Shown in pieces: positions 43,198 to 52,341 of a stretch of 64,000 nucleotides of DNA. A program made the translations under genes and the position numbers. Every line of letters starts with the position of its first letter. Position 1 is the first letter of the stretch. The notes under the pieces were generated by a model. It did not search any database. It was given only the letters and a program-made list of their open reading frames with translations, and was not told the origin of the DNA. This DNA is from Hymenobacter sp. BT18 (GTDB taxonomy: Bacteria > Bacteroidota > Bacteroidia > Cytophagales > Hymenobacteraceae). The stretch is taken from assembly GCF_012273015.1 (NCBI RefSeq), contig NZ_CP050954.1:1922001-1986000 (forward strand), read 5' to 3'.

Positions 43198-43232
43198 CAA
43201 AGATATGAATAATGTACCTACATACGTGTACA
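43198..43232 (-). promoter_or_regulatory. YceI promoter with dyad TGTAC-N10-GTACA
   Basis: Exact -7 box TATCTTTG (reverse strand, 43198-43205). In its spacer/-33 zone is a perfect inverted repeat TGTAC (43213-43217) and GTACA (43228-43232), a candidate repressor or activator site. The remaining bases to 43433 hold no other clear feature; a weak TACCTTAC at 43374 might serve the kinase gene. Confidence 0.5.
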
Positions 43233-43433
43233 TACATCTATTTATTTTTTGTCTACCGCTCCCGCAGTGTAGTTGCCCAGGTTTGGAAGCTGCTAGGCTT
43301 CCCCCAACAAAGCATAGTCCGGCCTTTTTTAGAAATCCCATCGGCGGCTTCTAGTATATAGCGTGGCAAGTAGTACCTTACTTCTTGGGACTCACACCTA
43401 CCCCATTCGTTTACCCGCCCGCTCTATTCGTCC

Positions 43434-46400
43434 GTGAATGCACCGCCTATAATACCAGCTGATTCCTGGCAACGGGATTTTGCTTTGCTGGAAGAAGTAT
43501 TTGATGCCGTCGTTGTGCTCAACTCCGCCGGGCAGCTTACGTGGATAAATGCGGGTTTTCAGCAGCTGTTTGGGTTTACGGCACCCCAGCAGGTCCCCGA
43601 TTTGCTTATCAGTGCGCTGGCTGGTACCGGCACCACCCCGGAAGTGTTCCGGCAGCAGCTGGCTACGGCCCGGCGCCTGCGCTACGAAGCGCCGTTCCAG
43701 CAGGCTAGTGGCGCCCTCCGCTGGATGCGTCTGCAAGTGCAGCCCCTGCCGGCAAGCCACGGGTCGGAGGACTTGTTTGTGGGTCTGCTCGAAGATATTG
43801 CCGAGTGGAAAGATATGCTACTGGAGCGGGAAGAGCGGTTCCGCTACCTCACCGAACACATTCCGGGCGTACTCTTTCAGTGGCGTGAGCTGAGCCCCGA
43901 ACAATTTGGCCTCAGCTACATCAGCCCCCAGCTTGCCAATATCTTTGGCCTGCTGCCCGAGCAGGTGTACCATCTGGTTGATTTTCTGCATCCAGAGGAC
44001 CGCCCCGGCTGGCATAAAGCCCTGCGCCAGGTACGCCGCCTGGGCGGCGAATGGTCGTTTGAGGGGCGCCTGCTGGTACCCGGACAGCCCATGCGCTGGT
44101 GCCGGGGCAGCGCCGTTTGCTCGCCGTCTGCCACCCACGGCCGCCTCTACAGCGGCATTCTGCTGGACGTAACCGACCTAAAAAACGCCGAGGAAACCGT
44201 GCAGGCCAACGAGCAGCGCTGGCGTTCGGCCATTGAGCGGTTCGGCGACGGCGCCTGGGAGTTCAACTACCAAACCGGGGAGGATTACTTCTCGGAAGCG
44301 TACCGCACCATGCTGGGCTACAGCGAGGAGGAGTTTGCTAAACTCCCTACCTGGCAGCACCACGTGCACCCCGACGACCAGCCCCTGAGCCTGGAAGCGG
44401 CCAACGCCTACCTGCGCGGCGAAACGCCCCTTTATTCGGTAGAGCGCCGCCTGCTTTGCAAGGATGGCTCGTATAAATGGGTGCTCACGCGCGGCATCAT
44501 CACCAAGCGCGACGCCCAGGGCGAACCGCTCATCATGACGGGGGTACATACTGATATATCAGCCGTGAAGCAGGCCACGGCGGCCCTGGAGGCCAGCACC
44601 CTGCGCCTGTATACTACTATTTCCAACTTCCAGGAGGGCATTCTGCTGGAAGATGAGCACCGGCGCGTGGTGCTGGCCAATGAGGCCGTATGCCGCATTT
44701 TTCGGCTGGAAGCCACGGCCGAGCAGCTGGTTGGCTACGATACCTCCCTGTTGGGCCAGGATATCCAGCACCGGTTTCTGCAGCCCGAAGCATTCCTGGC
44801 CCGCTACACGGCCATTGTGCAAAGCCGCCAGCTGGTTACCGGGGAGCTGTTTGTGCTGGATGACGGCCGCACCCTGCAGTGTGACTTCGCGCCCATCTTC
44901 GTAGAAAGCCGCTACATCGGTCACCTTTGGAAGTTTGAGGACATTACCGAGCGCAAAAACAACGAGGACATGCTGCGCCGGCGGGAGGAGAAATACCGAG
45001 GCATCATCGAAAACATGAACCTGGGCCTTGTAGAAATGGACCTCGATCTGCGGGTAACCTACGTCAACCAAGCATTCTGCGACATCACCGACTACTCCCG
45101 GGAGGAATTTGAGGCTCAGCCCGTGATGATGTACATGCTTAGCCCCACGGATCTGGAGATGATGCGCCAGAAAGACCGGCGCCGGCAGCTGGGCGAATCG
45201 GAAACCTACGAGCTGGTGATTACCAGCAAAACCGGCGACACCAAATGGCTCCTGGTGAGTGCGGCACCCCTCTACGGCGACGACCGCAAGGTATTCGGCA
45301 CCATTGGCATCACCCTCGACATCACCCACCAAAAGCGCCTGGAAAACCATCTGCGCGCCGCCAAAGACCAGGCCGAGGACTCGGCCCGGGCCAAAGAGCT
45401 GTTTCTGGCCAACATGAGCCACGAAATCCGGACGCCCATGAACGCCATTCTGGGCATGGGCCAGCTGCTGGCCAAAACGCCCCTCAACGCCGAGCAGCAG
45501 AACTACCTGCACGCCATTGCCACCTCCGGCGAAAACCTGCTGGTTATTCTGAACGATATCCTCGATTTGTCGAAAATCGGGGCTAGCCAGCTCTTGATTG
45601 AGCGCATCGGGTTCAGCGCCGTGACCTTGTTGAAGCAGGTGGAAAAAAGCCTGCACTTCCGGGCCGAAGAAAAGGGCCTCAGCTTTGGCGTAGTGGCCGA
45701 CGACCAGTTGCCGCCCGTGCTGCTGGGCGACCCGTACCGCATCACGCAGGTGCTGCTGAACCTGGCTGGCAACGCCATCAAGTTCACGGAAAAAGGCGCC
45801 GTAGCCATCCGGTGCGAATTGCTGGACGCCACCGATACGGATGTGCTGCTGCGCTTTGTGGTAGCTGATACGGGTATTGGCATCGACGCCGACTACCTAG
45901 TGGATATCTTCAATGAGTTCAGCCAGGAAGACTCTTCCGTGACGCGCAAGTTTGGCGGTACGGGCCTGGGTTTGAGCATTAGTCGCCGGCTGGTAAACCT
46001 GATGGGCGGAGAAATTGAAATCGACAGCCAGAAGCACCAGGGCACGCGCAGCCAGTTTACGTTGCGCCTAGCCATTGGTACGGCCGCCGATCTGCCCCAG
46101 AAAACGCTGATTACCTCGGCCACCCGGGAAAGACTGCGGGGCCAGCGGGTGCTGCTCGTGGAAGACAACCACTTCAACCGGCAGATTGCCAAAGGCTTCC
46201 TGCAAAACTCCGGCCTGGTGGTAGTGGAAGCCGAGAATGGGGCCGCCGCCGTGGAGCTGGCCCGCGACCACGCCTTCGATGCGATTCTGATGGACGTGCA
46301 GATGCCGATTATGAACGGGCTGGAAGCGACGGCCTATTTGCGGCACCAGCTGGGCCTTGTCACGCCCATTATTGCCCTCACGGCCAATGCCATTAAAGGA

Positions 46401-46919
46401 GAGCGGGAGAAATGCCTGAAAGCGGGCATGAACGACTACCTGGCCAAGCCTTTCCAGGAAGAAGAGCTATTGAAGCTCCTGTGCCTTTGGACCCTTGGCG
46501 AAAGCACCCTGGAACCAGGCCCGGCACCGGCTACGGCTCTGGCGCCCACCCCGGCCCCGGCTTTGTATAACCTCGACATTGTGCACAAAATCGGGCAGGG
46601 CGACGCCTCCTTTACCGTGCTTATGTTGGAGTCTTTTATCGAAAGCTGCCAGGAAGCCATTACGGAGCTGGAAGCGGCCGTTGCCGCCCAAAGCTCGGAT
46701 GCTATGCGCGCCGCCACCCACAAGCTCAAGCCCAGCCTGGAGCACCTGGAAGTGTTTCGCCTGCTGCCCACCGTGCAGGAGCTGGACGTCTGGCGCCAGC
46801 CCTTCGACGCAGCCGTGCTGCTACCACGAATTTCGGAAACTGTGGCCGGGCTCGAAGAGCTCATCACCCACATGCAGCAGGAGCTGCACACGCTGCAGGC
46901 CGAGCTGGGGACGGAGTAA
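43434..46919 (+). CDS. Multi-PAS hybrid sensor histidine kinase with receiver and HPt
   Basis: 1161 residues from a GTG start, no membrane segment, so a cytosolic sensor. Order: about five PAS/PAC modules (roughly 15-640; the third has '[27 protein letters not shown]', the last '[17 protein letters not shown]'), HisKA with phospho-acceptor His663 ('[12 protein letters not shown]'), HATPase ('[15 protein letters not shown]', 'DTGIGID', '[13 protein letters not shown]'), a receiver with Asp954 ('[13 protein letters not shown]'), a Pro/Ala linker and an HPt domain with His1096 ('ATHKLKP'). All four phosphorelay stations are therefore in one chain. No response regulator is adjacent, so its output partner is elsewhere. 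Confidence 0.9.
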   Translation: MNAPPIIPADSWQRDFALLEEVFDAVVVLNSAGQLTWINAGFQQLFGFTAPQQVPDLLISALAGTGTTPEVFRQQLATARRLRYEAPFQQASGALRWMRLQVQPLPASHGSEDLFVGLLEDIAEWKDMLLEREERFRYLTEHIPGVLFQWRELSPEQFGLSYISPQLANIFGLLPEQVYHLVDFLHPEDRPGWHKALRQVRRLGGEWSFEGRLLVPGQPMRWCRGSAVCSPSATHGRLYSGILLDVTDLKNAEETVQANEQRWRSAIERFGDGAWEFNYQTGEDYFSEAYRTMLGYSEEEFAKLPTWQHHVHPDDQPLSLEAANAYLRGETPLYSVERRLLCKDGSYKWVLTRGIITKRDAQGEPLIMTGVHTDISAVKQATAALEASTLRLYTTISNFQEGILLEDEHRRVVLANEAVCRIFRLEATAEQLVGYDTSLLGQDIQHRFLQPEAFLARYTAIVQSRQLVTGELFVLDDGRTLQCDFAPIFVESRYIGHLWKFEDITERKNNEDMLRRREEKYRGIIENMNLGLVEMDLDLRVTYVNQAFCDITDYSREEFEAQPVMMYMLSPTDLEMMRQKDRRRQLGESETYELVITSKTGDTKWLLVSAAPLYGDDRKVFGTIGITLDITHQKRLENHLRAAKDQAEDSARAKELFLANMSHEIRTPMNAILGMGQLLAKTPLNAEQQNYLHAIATSGENLLVILNDILDLSKIGASQLLIERIGFSAVTLLKQVEKSLHFRAEEKGLSFGVVADDQLPPVLLGDPYRITQVLLNLAGNAIKFTEKGAVAIRCELLDATDTDVLLRFVVADTGIGIDADYLVDIFNEFSQEDSSVTRKFGGTGLGLSISRRLVNLMGGEIEIDSQKHQGTRSQFTLRLAIGTAADLPQKTLITSATRERLRGQRVLLVEDNHFNRQIAKGFLQNSGLVVVEAENGAAAVELARDHAFDAILMDVQMPIMNGLEATAYLRHQLGLVTPIIALTANAIKGEREKCLKAGMNDYLAKPFQEEELLKLLCLWTLGESTLEPGPAPATALAPTPAPALYNLDIVHKIGQGDASFTVLMLESFIESCQEAITELEAAVAAQSSDAMRAATHKLKPSLEHLEVFRLLPTVQELDVWRQPFDAAVLLPRISETVAGLEELITHMQQELHTLQAELGTE

Positions 46920-46987
46920 AAATTCGTTACTGAAGCCCCACAGGCATTTTTGCTCTTTACTACTGGTGAGGCGAGAAAACAGGCAGT

Positions 46988-47027
46988 CACAAAAAAAGCC
47001 AGACCGGTAGGCCTGGCTTTTTTGTGG
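46988..47027. terminator. Bidirectional terminator between convergent genes
   Basis: Arms of about 14-15 bases around a short loop, with A7 and T6 runs, between the kinase gene and the 617-residue T9SS gene. Confidence 0.85.
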
Positions 47028-47042
47028 TAGGAGAAAGAAAGA

Positions 47043-48896
47043 CTAGCGACGACGCACCTTTAGCATCTGCTGCTGCTCGCCCTGGCGCACGGACAAGTAG
47101 TAAAGGCCGGGGGCCAGACTCGAAAGACGGGAAACTTCGTATACGCTCACGCCAGCCTTGGTGCTCAAAGTCTGTGTGAGCAGCAACTTGCCCATCATAT
47201 CATATACCCGTACCAGAGCCGTACCGGTAGCGGCCTCACCCAACGACACTTTTAACGTCTGTTCGAAAGGGTTGGGATAAGCCGTTACCTGCAAAGGGCG
47301 GCCGCTAACGGGTACTTGCACCGTGCTAACATCAGATAAGGCAGCCGTTCCGTTTCGGTCAACCTGCTTGAGGCGGTAGTAAAGCCGGGCGAAAGGAGCC
47401 TTGGCCATGGCTTCATCGACGTAGCTGTAATCGGTGCGGGCTACCGTGGAGCCGGCCCCGCTACGCTTGCCCACCGCCACAAAGGTCTGCCCATCTATAC
47501 TGCGCTGCACCTCAAAGTAATGGTTGTCGCGCTCGGAGGCCGTAGCCCAAACTATTCTGGGGCCCGCGGCGCTCCACACGGCTTTAAAGCCAGTGAGTTC
47601 AACGGGCAGCGTGCCAGTCACAGTAATGGTGAGGTTCTGTGTACTGGTGCAGTTGCCAGCGGCCGTAGTACCCGTCACCGCGTACGTAGTCGTGCGCTGG
47701 GGGGTCACCGTGATGGAGCTGGTGGTGGTAGGCAGCGTAGTGGTGGTAGCCCCTATCGTAGCCGTCCACGTGTAGGTAGAACCAGAGGCGCCATTGGCGG
47801 CCGCAAGTGTCACCGACTGGGGAGTATCGCGGCTGATGGTGTTATCGGCATCGTTGGAAGTCAGGGACAGGCTGTTGGCATTGACTGTAATGGAGCCTTG
47901 CGCCGCGCCGCTGGAGCAACTCGGAATAGCCCCTCTGACGGTGTACGTAGTGGTAACACTGGGTGTAACCGTAAATGAAACCGTTCCGCCGGTGGTAGAA
48001 GTTGCTGTGGCCACCGTAGTACCGGCCGCATTTACAAGCGTATACGAAGAGTTGGCCACCAGATTGTTGGCCGATATTGTAACCGGCGTACCGGGGCAAA
48101 CAGCCCCCACGGCATTGGATGCTACTGTAATCTGGTTGGTGGCTACATTGATAGTCTGCACCGTGTTGTTACCGCAGGTAGTGGTATTGGCGCGCACGTA
48201 GTAGTTGGTGCTAGTGGTCGGAACAACATCTGCAAACGCATCCGTAGAAGATTTCAGAATGGTCTCGGTACCACTGGCGTTGATGGTGTAGAACGTGTAG
48301 ATGGTACCAGCCGGCGGGGTCTCGCCGTTCACGGCGGCCGTCAACCGCACCGTGGTATTGGGGCAAACGGTACCACTAACGGTAGAGCCGCTTTGCGAAG
48401 CCGTCAGGCTCAGAACCGGGCTAGAACTGAAGGCTATTACGTCGAACTTATCGTTGGAGCAACTGGTAAGACGGCTGGTAAGCTGATACGTGCGGCCGGA
48501 GGAAGCAGTAGGCAGCGTAAACGTGACCGTGTTTGTATTAGCCGTGGCAACGAGGTTGTCGAGCGTCGCCGTTTGTAACACTGGCCCAAGCGTAACCGTG
48601 AAATTCCCACCGTTACCGCTGCCCTGCGGCACAGCAATACCCGCAGCATCCCGGAGTTCAAAAATTGATTCTCCAGTCTGGGCTTCCAGCGTAATGATAA
48701 CACGATTGGAAGTGGAAGATGATGTGCCTGGACAGTAAGTGAAACTTCCCAGGTTGGTACCATTGGTTACCTTCTGCCCGGTAACAGAATTGGGGGCAAC
48801 CAACGAAAAGTTGGAGGAACACTGTGCCAGTGCACCATGAATAGTGCCACCCAGAAGCAGAACCACCAAGAAAGTGAGGTTGTAGAAAATCTTCAT
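47043..48896 (-). CDS. T9SS-secreted Ig-like surface protein
   Basis: 617 residues. ATG 48896 starts a signal peptide (MKIFYNLTFLVVLLLGGTIHGALAQ); 24 codons of open frame above it are not used. The mature chain begins 'CSSNFSLVAPNSVTGQKVTNG' and carries several Ig-like units ('CPGTPVTISANNL', 'TTTYTVRG', 'GSTYTWTATIG'), a 'VELTGFKAVWSAAGPRIVWATASERDNHYFEVQRSIDGQTF' module and a type A T9SS signal ('AYPNPFEQTLKVSLG ... PGLYYLSVRQ'). It shares both tail modules and N-terminal style with the 1153-residue protein, so the two are probable paralogues flanking YceI and the kinase. Confidence 0.85.
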   Translation of the reverse strand: MKIFYNLTFLVVLLLGGTIHGALAQCSSNFSLVAPNSVTGQKVTNGTNLGSFTYCPGTSSSTSNRVIITLEAQTGESIFELRDAAGIAVPQGSGNGGNFTVTLGPVLQTATLDNLVATANTNTVTFTLPTASSGRTYQLTSRLTSCSNDKFDVIAFSSSPVLSLTASQSGSTVSGTVCPNTTVRLTAAVNGETPPAGTIYTFYTINASGTETILKSSTDAFADVVPTTSTNYYVRANTTTCGNNTVQTINVATNQITVASNAVGAVCPGTPVTISANNLVANSSYTLVNAAGTTVATATSTTGGTVSFTVTPSVTTTYTVRGAIPSCSSGAAQGSITVNANSLSLTSNDADNTISRDTPQSVTLAAANGASGSTYTWTATIGATTTTLPTTTSSITVTPQRTTTYAVTGTTAAGNCTSTQNLTITVTGTLPVELTGFKAVWSAAGPRIVWATASERDNHYFEVQRSIDGQTFVAVGKRSGAGSTVARTDYSYVDEAMAKAPFARLYYRLKQVDRNGTAALSDVSTVQVPVSGRPLQVTAYPNPFEQTLKVSLGEAATGTALVRVYDMMGKLLLTQTLSTKAGVSVYEVSRLSSLAPGLYYLSVRQGEQQQMLKVRRR

Positions 48897-49089
48897 GCGA
48901 AGGGTTATCTGGTAATTAAGAGAACTGTGTTCCGCACATGAACGGTTAAGCTCCTCGTACTGGTTCACTATTCCATAGTTTATTTTGAATACATTATTAT
49001 TCCAATCACCAAAGGCATTATTTCACGCAAGGGACTTGTCCTTTTACCAGAACATCAAATTATAAGGAAACCATTCAGGGGCATCCCTG

Positions 49090-51033
49090 CTAGACCAGGG
49101 TGGGTTCAGGCCTTGTGGTTGCTTCTACCTTTCCCGCCATTTCGCGCAGGGCGGCAGCAATACCGTCGGCGTCGAAACCGCATTCTTTGTAGAGCTCATC
49201 CTGGGTGCCGTGCTCTACAATCCGGTCGGGGATGCCGAGACGCTTTACGGGGAGGCTGTAGCCGTGGTCGGCCAGGAACTCCAGCACAGCCGCGCCAAAT
49301 CCTCCTTGCAGGCAGCCATCTTCTACCGTCACAATGGCTTTGTACTGGCGCGCAATGGCATGGAGCATTTCCTCATCCAGGGGCTTGCAGAAGCGCAAGT
49401 CGTAGTGCCCGGGGTTGAGTCCTTCTGCTACCAGCTTCTGGGTGGCTTTTACGGCGTAGTTGCCAATGTGCCCAATGCTGAGCACCGCCACTCCCTGGCC
49501 TTCGCGCACTACGCGGCCGGTGCCAATGGCCAGTCTCTTCAGAGGCTTGCGCCACTCCGGCATCACGCCTTCGCCGCGCGGGTAGCGGAGGCTGAAGGGG
49601 CCGGCGTTTTCAGGCAGCGTAGCGGTATACATCAGGTTGCGCAGTTCCTCCTCGTTCATGGGAGCGGCCACTACCATGTTGGGGATGCAGCGCATGTAGG
49701 CCAGGTCGTAGCAGCCGTGGTGGGTAGGACCATCGGCTCCGGCAAAGCCGGCGCGGTCGAGGCAGAACACCACGTGCAGGTTTTGCAGGGCTACATCGTG
49801 CACTACCTGGTCGTAGGCCCGCTGCATGAAGGAAGAGTAGATGTTGCAGAAGGGTATTAGCCCCTGCGTAGCCAGCCCCGCCGAAAACGTGACGGCGTGC
49901 TGTTCAGCAATGCCCACATCGAAGGCGCGGTCGGGCATGGCCTTCATCATGATGTTCAGCGACGAGCCCGAGGGCATTGCCGGCGTCACGCCCATGATCT
50001 TGTCGTTCTGCTCGGCCAGCTCCACCAACGTGTGCCCAAATACATCCTGGTACTTGGGCGGCTGGGGTTTGTCGGGGACTTTCTTGTATATCTCCCCCGT
50101 GATTTTGTCGAACAAGCCGGGGGCGTGCCACAGGGTCTGGTCTTTCTCGGCCAGCGCGTAGCCTTTGCCTTTCACCGTCACGCAGTGCAGCAGCTTGGGG
50201 CCGGGAATGCTCTTCAGGTCGTGCAGAATGGTAGCCAGGTGCTGCACGTCGTGGCCATCCACGGGGCCGAAGTAGCGGAAGTTAAGGGCTTCAAACAGGT
50301 TGCCTTGCTTGAGTAGCGTGGCTTTCATGGCCTGCTCCACGCGGCGGGCTATCTGCTGAGGATTGGGGCCGAACTTGCTGAGCTTGCCCAGCACATTCCA
50401 TAACTCGTCGCGCACCTTGTTGTAGGTGCGGGAGGTAGTAATATCGGTGAGGTATTCCTTGAGCGCGCCCACGTTGGGGTCGATGCTCATGCAGTTGTCG
50501 TTGAGGATAACGAGCAGGTTGGACTTTTCTACCCCCGCATGGTTGAGGGCCTCGAAGGCCATACCCGCCGTCATAGCGCCGTCGCCGATGACGGCAATGT
50601 GCTGGCGGTCGAACTCCTTTTTATAGTCGGAAGCCACGGCCATGCCCAGCGCGGCTCCAATGCTGGTGCTGCTGTGGCCCACGCCAAAGGCGTCATAAGG
50701 ACTTTCACTGCGCTTCGGGAAACCCGACATGCCGTGGTAGCGGCGATTGGTGGGGAACTGGTCGCGGCGGCCGGTCAGGATTTTGTGGCCGTAGGCCTGG
50801 TGGCCCACATCCCAGACCAGCTGGTCGTAGGGCGTATTGAACACGTAGTGCAGCGCGACAGTCAGCTCCACCACGCCCAGGGAAGCCCCAAAGTGGCCTC
50901 CGTAGATGGATACCGAATCGATGATAAATTGCCGCAGCTCCTGGCTTACCTGCACCAACTGGTCGGGGCTCAGCTTTTTAAGGTCGTCGGGCGAGTTTAT
51001 AGCGGCCAACAAGGCACCAGGTTCAACAATCAT
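49090..51033 (-). CDS. dxs: 1-deoxy-D-xylulose-5-phosphate synthase
   Basis: 647-residue TPP enzyme condensing pyruvate and glyceraldehyde 3-phosphate, first step of the MEP isoprenoid pathway. Motifs: 'GGHFGASLGVVELTVALHYVF', 'WDVGHQAYGHKILTGR', TPP motif 'GDGAMTAGMAFEALNHAG ... ILNDN', catalytic Glu region 'FDVGIAEQHAVTFSAGLA' and 'DRAGFAGADGPTHHG'. ATG 51033 is right; the open extension above is not conserved. A perfect -7 box lies 93 bases upstream. Divergent from the flippase-like gene. Confidence 0.96.
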   Translation of the reverse strand: MIVEPGALLAAINSPDDLKKLSPDQLVQVSQELRQFIIDSVSIYGGHFGASLGVVELTVALHYVFNTPYDQLVWDVGHQAYGHKILTGRRDQFPTNRRYHGMSGFPKRSESPYDAFGVGHSSTSIGAALGMAVASDYKKEFDRQHIAVIGDGAMTAGMAFEALNHAGVEKSNLLVILNDNCMSIDPNVGALKEYLTDITTSRTYNKVRDELWNVLGKLSKFGPNPQQIARRVEQAMKATLLKQGNLFEALNFRYFGPVDGHDVQHLATILHDLKSIPGPKLLHCVTVKGKGYALAEKDQTLWHAPGLFDKITGEIYKKVPDKPQPPKYQDVFGHTLVELAEQNDKIMGVTPAMPSGSSLNIMMKAMPDRAFDVGIAEQHAVTFSAGLATQGLIPFCNIYSSFMQRAYDQVVHDVALQNLHVVFCLDRAGFAGADGPTHHGCYDLAYMRCIPNMVVAAPMNEEELRNLMYTATLPENAGPFSLRYPRGEGVMPEWRKPLKRLAIGTGRVVREGQGVAVLSIGHIGNYAVKATQKLVAEGLNPGHYDLRFCKPLDEEMLHAIARQYKAIVTVEDGCLQGGFGAAVLEFLADHGYSLPVKRLGIPDRIVEHGTQDELYKECGFDADGIAAALREMAGKVEATTRPEPTLV

Positions 51034-51126
51034 CTTCGGAAATAAAGTAGGGACGAAACTGACGAGACAACAGGGAGTTAAGCCGAAAGGTTGGCCGCTT
51101 CTTTTACCCCGGTGCCACGTAGTGGC

Positions 51127-51134
51127 CAAAGGTA
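51127..51134 (-). promoter_or_regulatory. dxs -7 box (TACCTTTG)
   Basis: Exact TAnnTTTG on the reverse strand, predicting an about 85-base leader. Confidence 0.55.
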
Positions 51135-51214
51135 CGAGTTTTCCCTACTACCGGTTGAGCCGGAACGACATTCCTGCCCGCACGTACGCCTCCTTACTGG
51201 GGCCGATTAATGGC

Positions 51215-51222
51215 TACCTTTG
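51215..51222 (+). promoter_or_regulatory. -7 box of the flippase-like gene (TACCTTTG)
   Basis: Exact TAnnTTTG, 21 bases before the ATG at 51244. It shows that the TTG-initiated extension at 51220 cannot be translated from this transcript. Confidence 0.6.
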
Positions 51223-51243
51223 TGCATACTTTTCGCTTCGCTT

Positions 51244-52323
51244 ATGCCCGTAACGCAGCCCACCCAGGAACAGCAACTGCTCGACAAGCTCCGGCCTTCG
51301 CGCATTGTGCTGCCCGTGCTGCTGGGCCTGAGCGTGGTGGGCTTTATGTTCTGGCGCAGCTACAAGCCCGGCGACTTGGCCCCGCTGGCCAACGCCAGTC
51401 CGCTGTGGCTGCTGGTCACCCTGCTGGTGCTGGTGGCCCGCGACGCCGGCTACGTGTACCGCATCCGCCACATTTCGGAGCGGGTGCTCAGCTGGCGCGC
51501 TTCGCTGGACGTGATTATGATCTGGGAGTTTTCCTCGTGCATTCTGCCCTCGGCGGTGGGCGGCACGTCGGTGGCGCCGTTCCTGCTCAACAAAGAAGGC
51601 ATCACGCTGGGCAAGTCGTTGGCCTACGTGATGGTAACGGCCCTGCTCGACAACCTCTACTATGTGGTGATGGTGCCGCTGGTGGTGTGGCTGGCGCACG
51701 AGGGCCTGTACCCCGATGAGAACCTGAACAGCGGCTTTATGACCACGCTGAAGGTGGCCTTTGGGCTCAGCTACGTGATGGTAACAGCCTACTCCGTGCT
51801 CATGCTGTACGCGCTGTTCATCAACCCCTTGTCGGTGAAGCGTGTACTGGTGCGACTGTTTTCCTTGCGCATCCTCCGCCGCTGGCGCCCGAAGGCCTAC
51901 CAGCACGCCAACGAGATGGTGTGGGCCTCTACCCAGATCCGGGGAAATGGGGCAGGCTACTGGCTGCGGGCGGTGCTCAGCACCGTGTTCGTGTGGACGG
52001 CGCGCTACTTGGTTATTGGCTGCCTGATTGCGGCTTTCGTGCCCACCACGCCCAGTGAATTCACCATGATGTTTGCCCGCAACATCACATACAAAGTTAT
52101 CCTGCTAGTGGCCATTACGCCGGGCGGAGCGGGCATTGCGGAAGGCGCATTTCCCACGTTCTTCGGCAAGTTCATCGGCACACCTACCATGACCAACTTT
52201 ATCGTGCTGCTTTACCGCATCGTCACGTACTACTTGTATTTGGTATTAGGAGCCGTGTTTCTACCCCGCTGGATTACGCGCGTATTCGGGCGGCGGCCCG
52301 AGCCCGGCAGCCTGGGCCTGTAG
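51244..52323 (+). CDS. Lysylphosphatidylglycerol synthase-like flippase (UPF0104 family)
   Basis: 359-residue inner-membrane protein with about eight hydrophobic segments, of the PF03706 family (the flippase part of MprF and related stand-alone proteins). Family stretches: 'ISERVLSWRASLDVIMIWEFSSCILPSAVGGTSVAPFLLNKEGITLGKSLAYVMVTALLDNLYYVVMVP' and 'KVILLVAITPGGAGIAEGAFPTFFGKFIG'. It lacks a synthase domain, so it probably moves a lipid or lipid-linked intermediate; the substrate is unknown. It ends 18 bases from the convergent erythromycin-esterase-like gene. Confidence 0.85.
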   Translation: MPVTQPTQEQQLLDKLRPSRIVLPVLLGLSVVGFMFWRSYKPGDLAPLANASPLWLLVTLLVLVARDAGYVYRIRHISERVLSWRASLDVIMIWEFSSCILPSAVGGTSVAPFLLNKEGITLGKSLAYVMVTALLDNLYYVVMVPLVVWLAHEGLYPDENLNSGFMTTLKVAFGLSYVMVTAYSVLMLYALFINPLSVKRVLVRLFSLRILRRWRPKAYQHANEMVWASTQIRGNGAGYWLRAVLSTVFVWTARYLVIGCLIAAFVPTTPSEFTMMFARNITYKVILLVAITPGGAGIAEGAFPTFFGKFIGTPTMTNFIVLLYRIVTYYLYLVLGAVFLPRWITRVFGRRPEPGSLGL

Positions 52324-52341
52324 CTTTAGTTTCTTACTCCT

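Noticed and set aside
51220..51243. TTG start for the flippase-like gene
   Set aside because: It overlaps the -7 box, so it would not be in the transcript.
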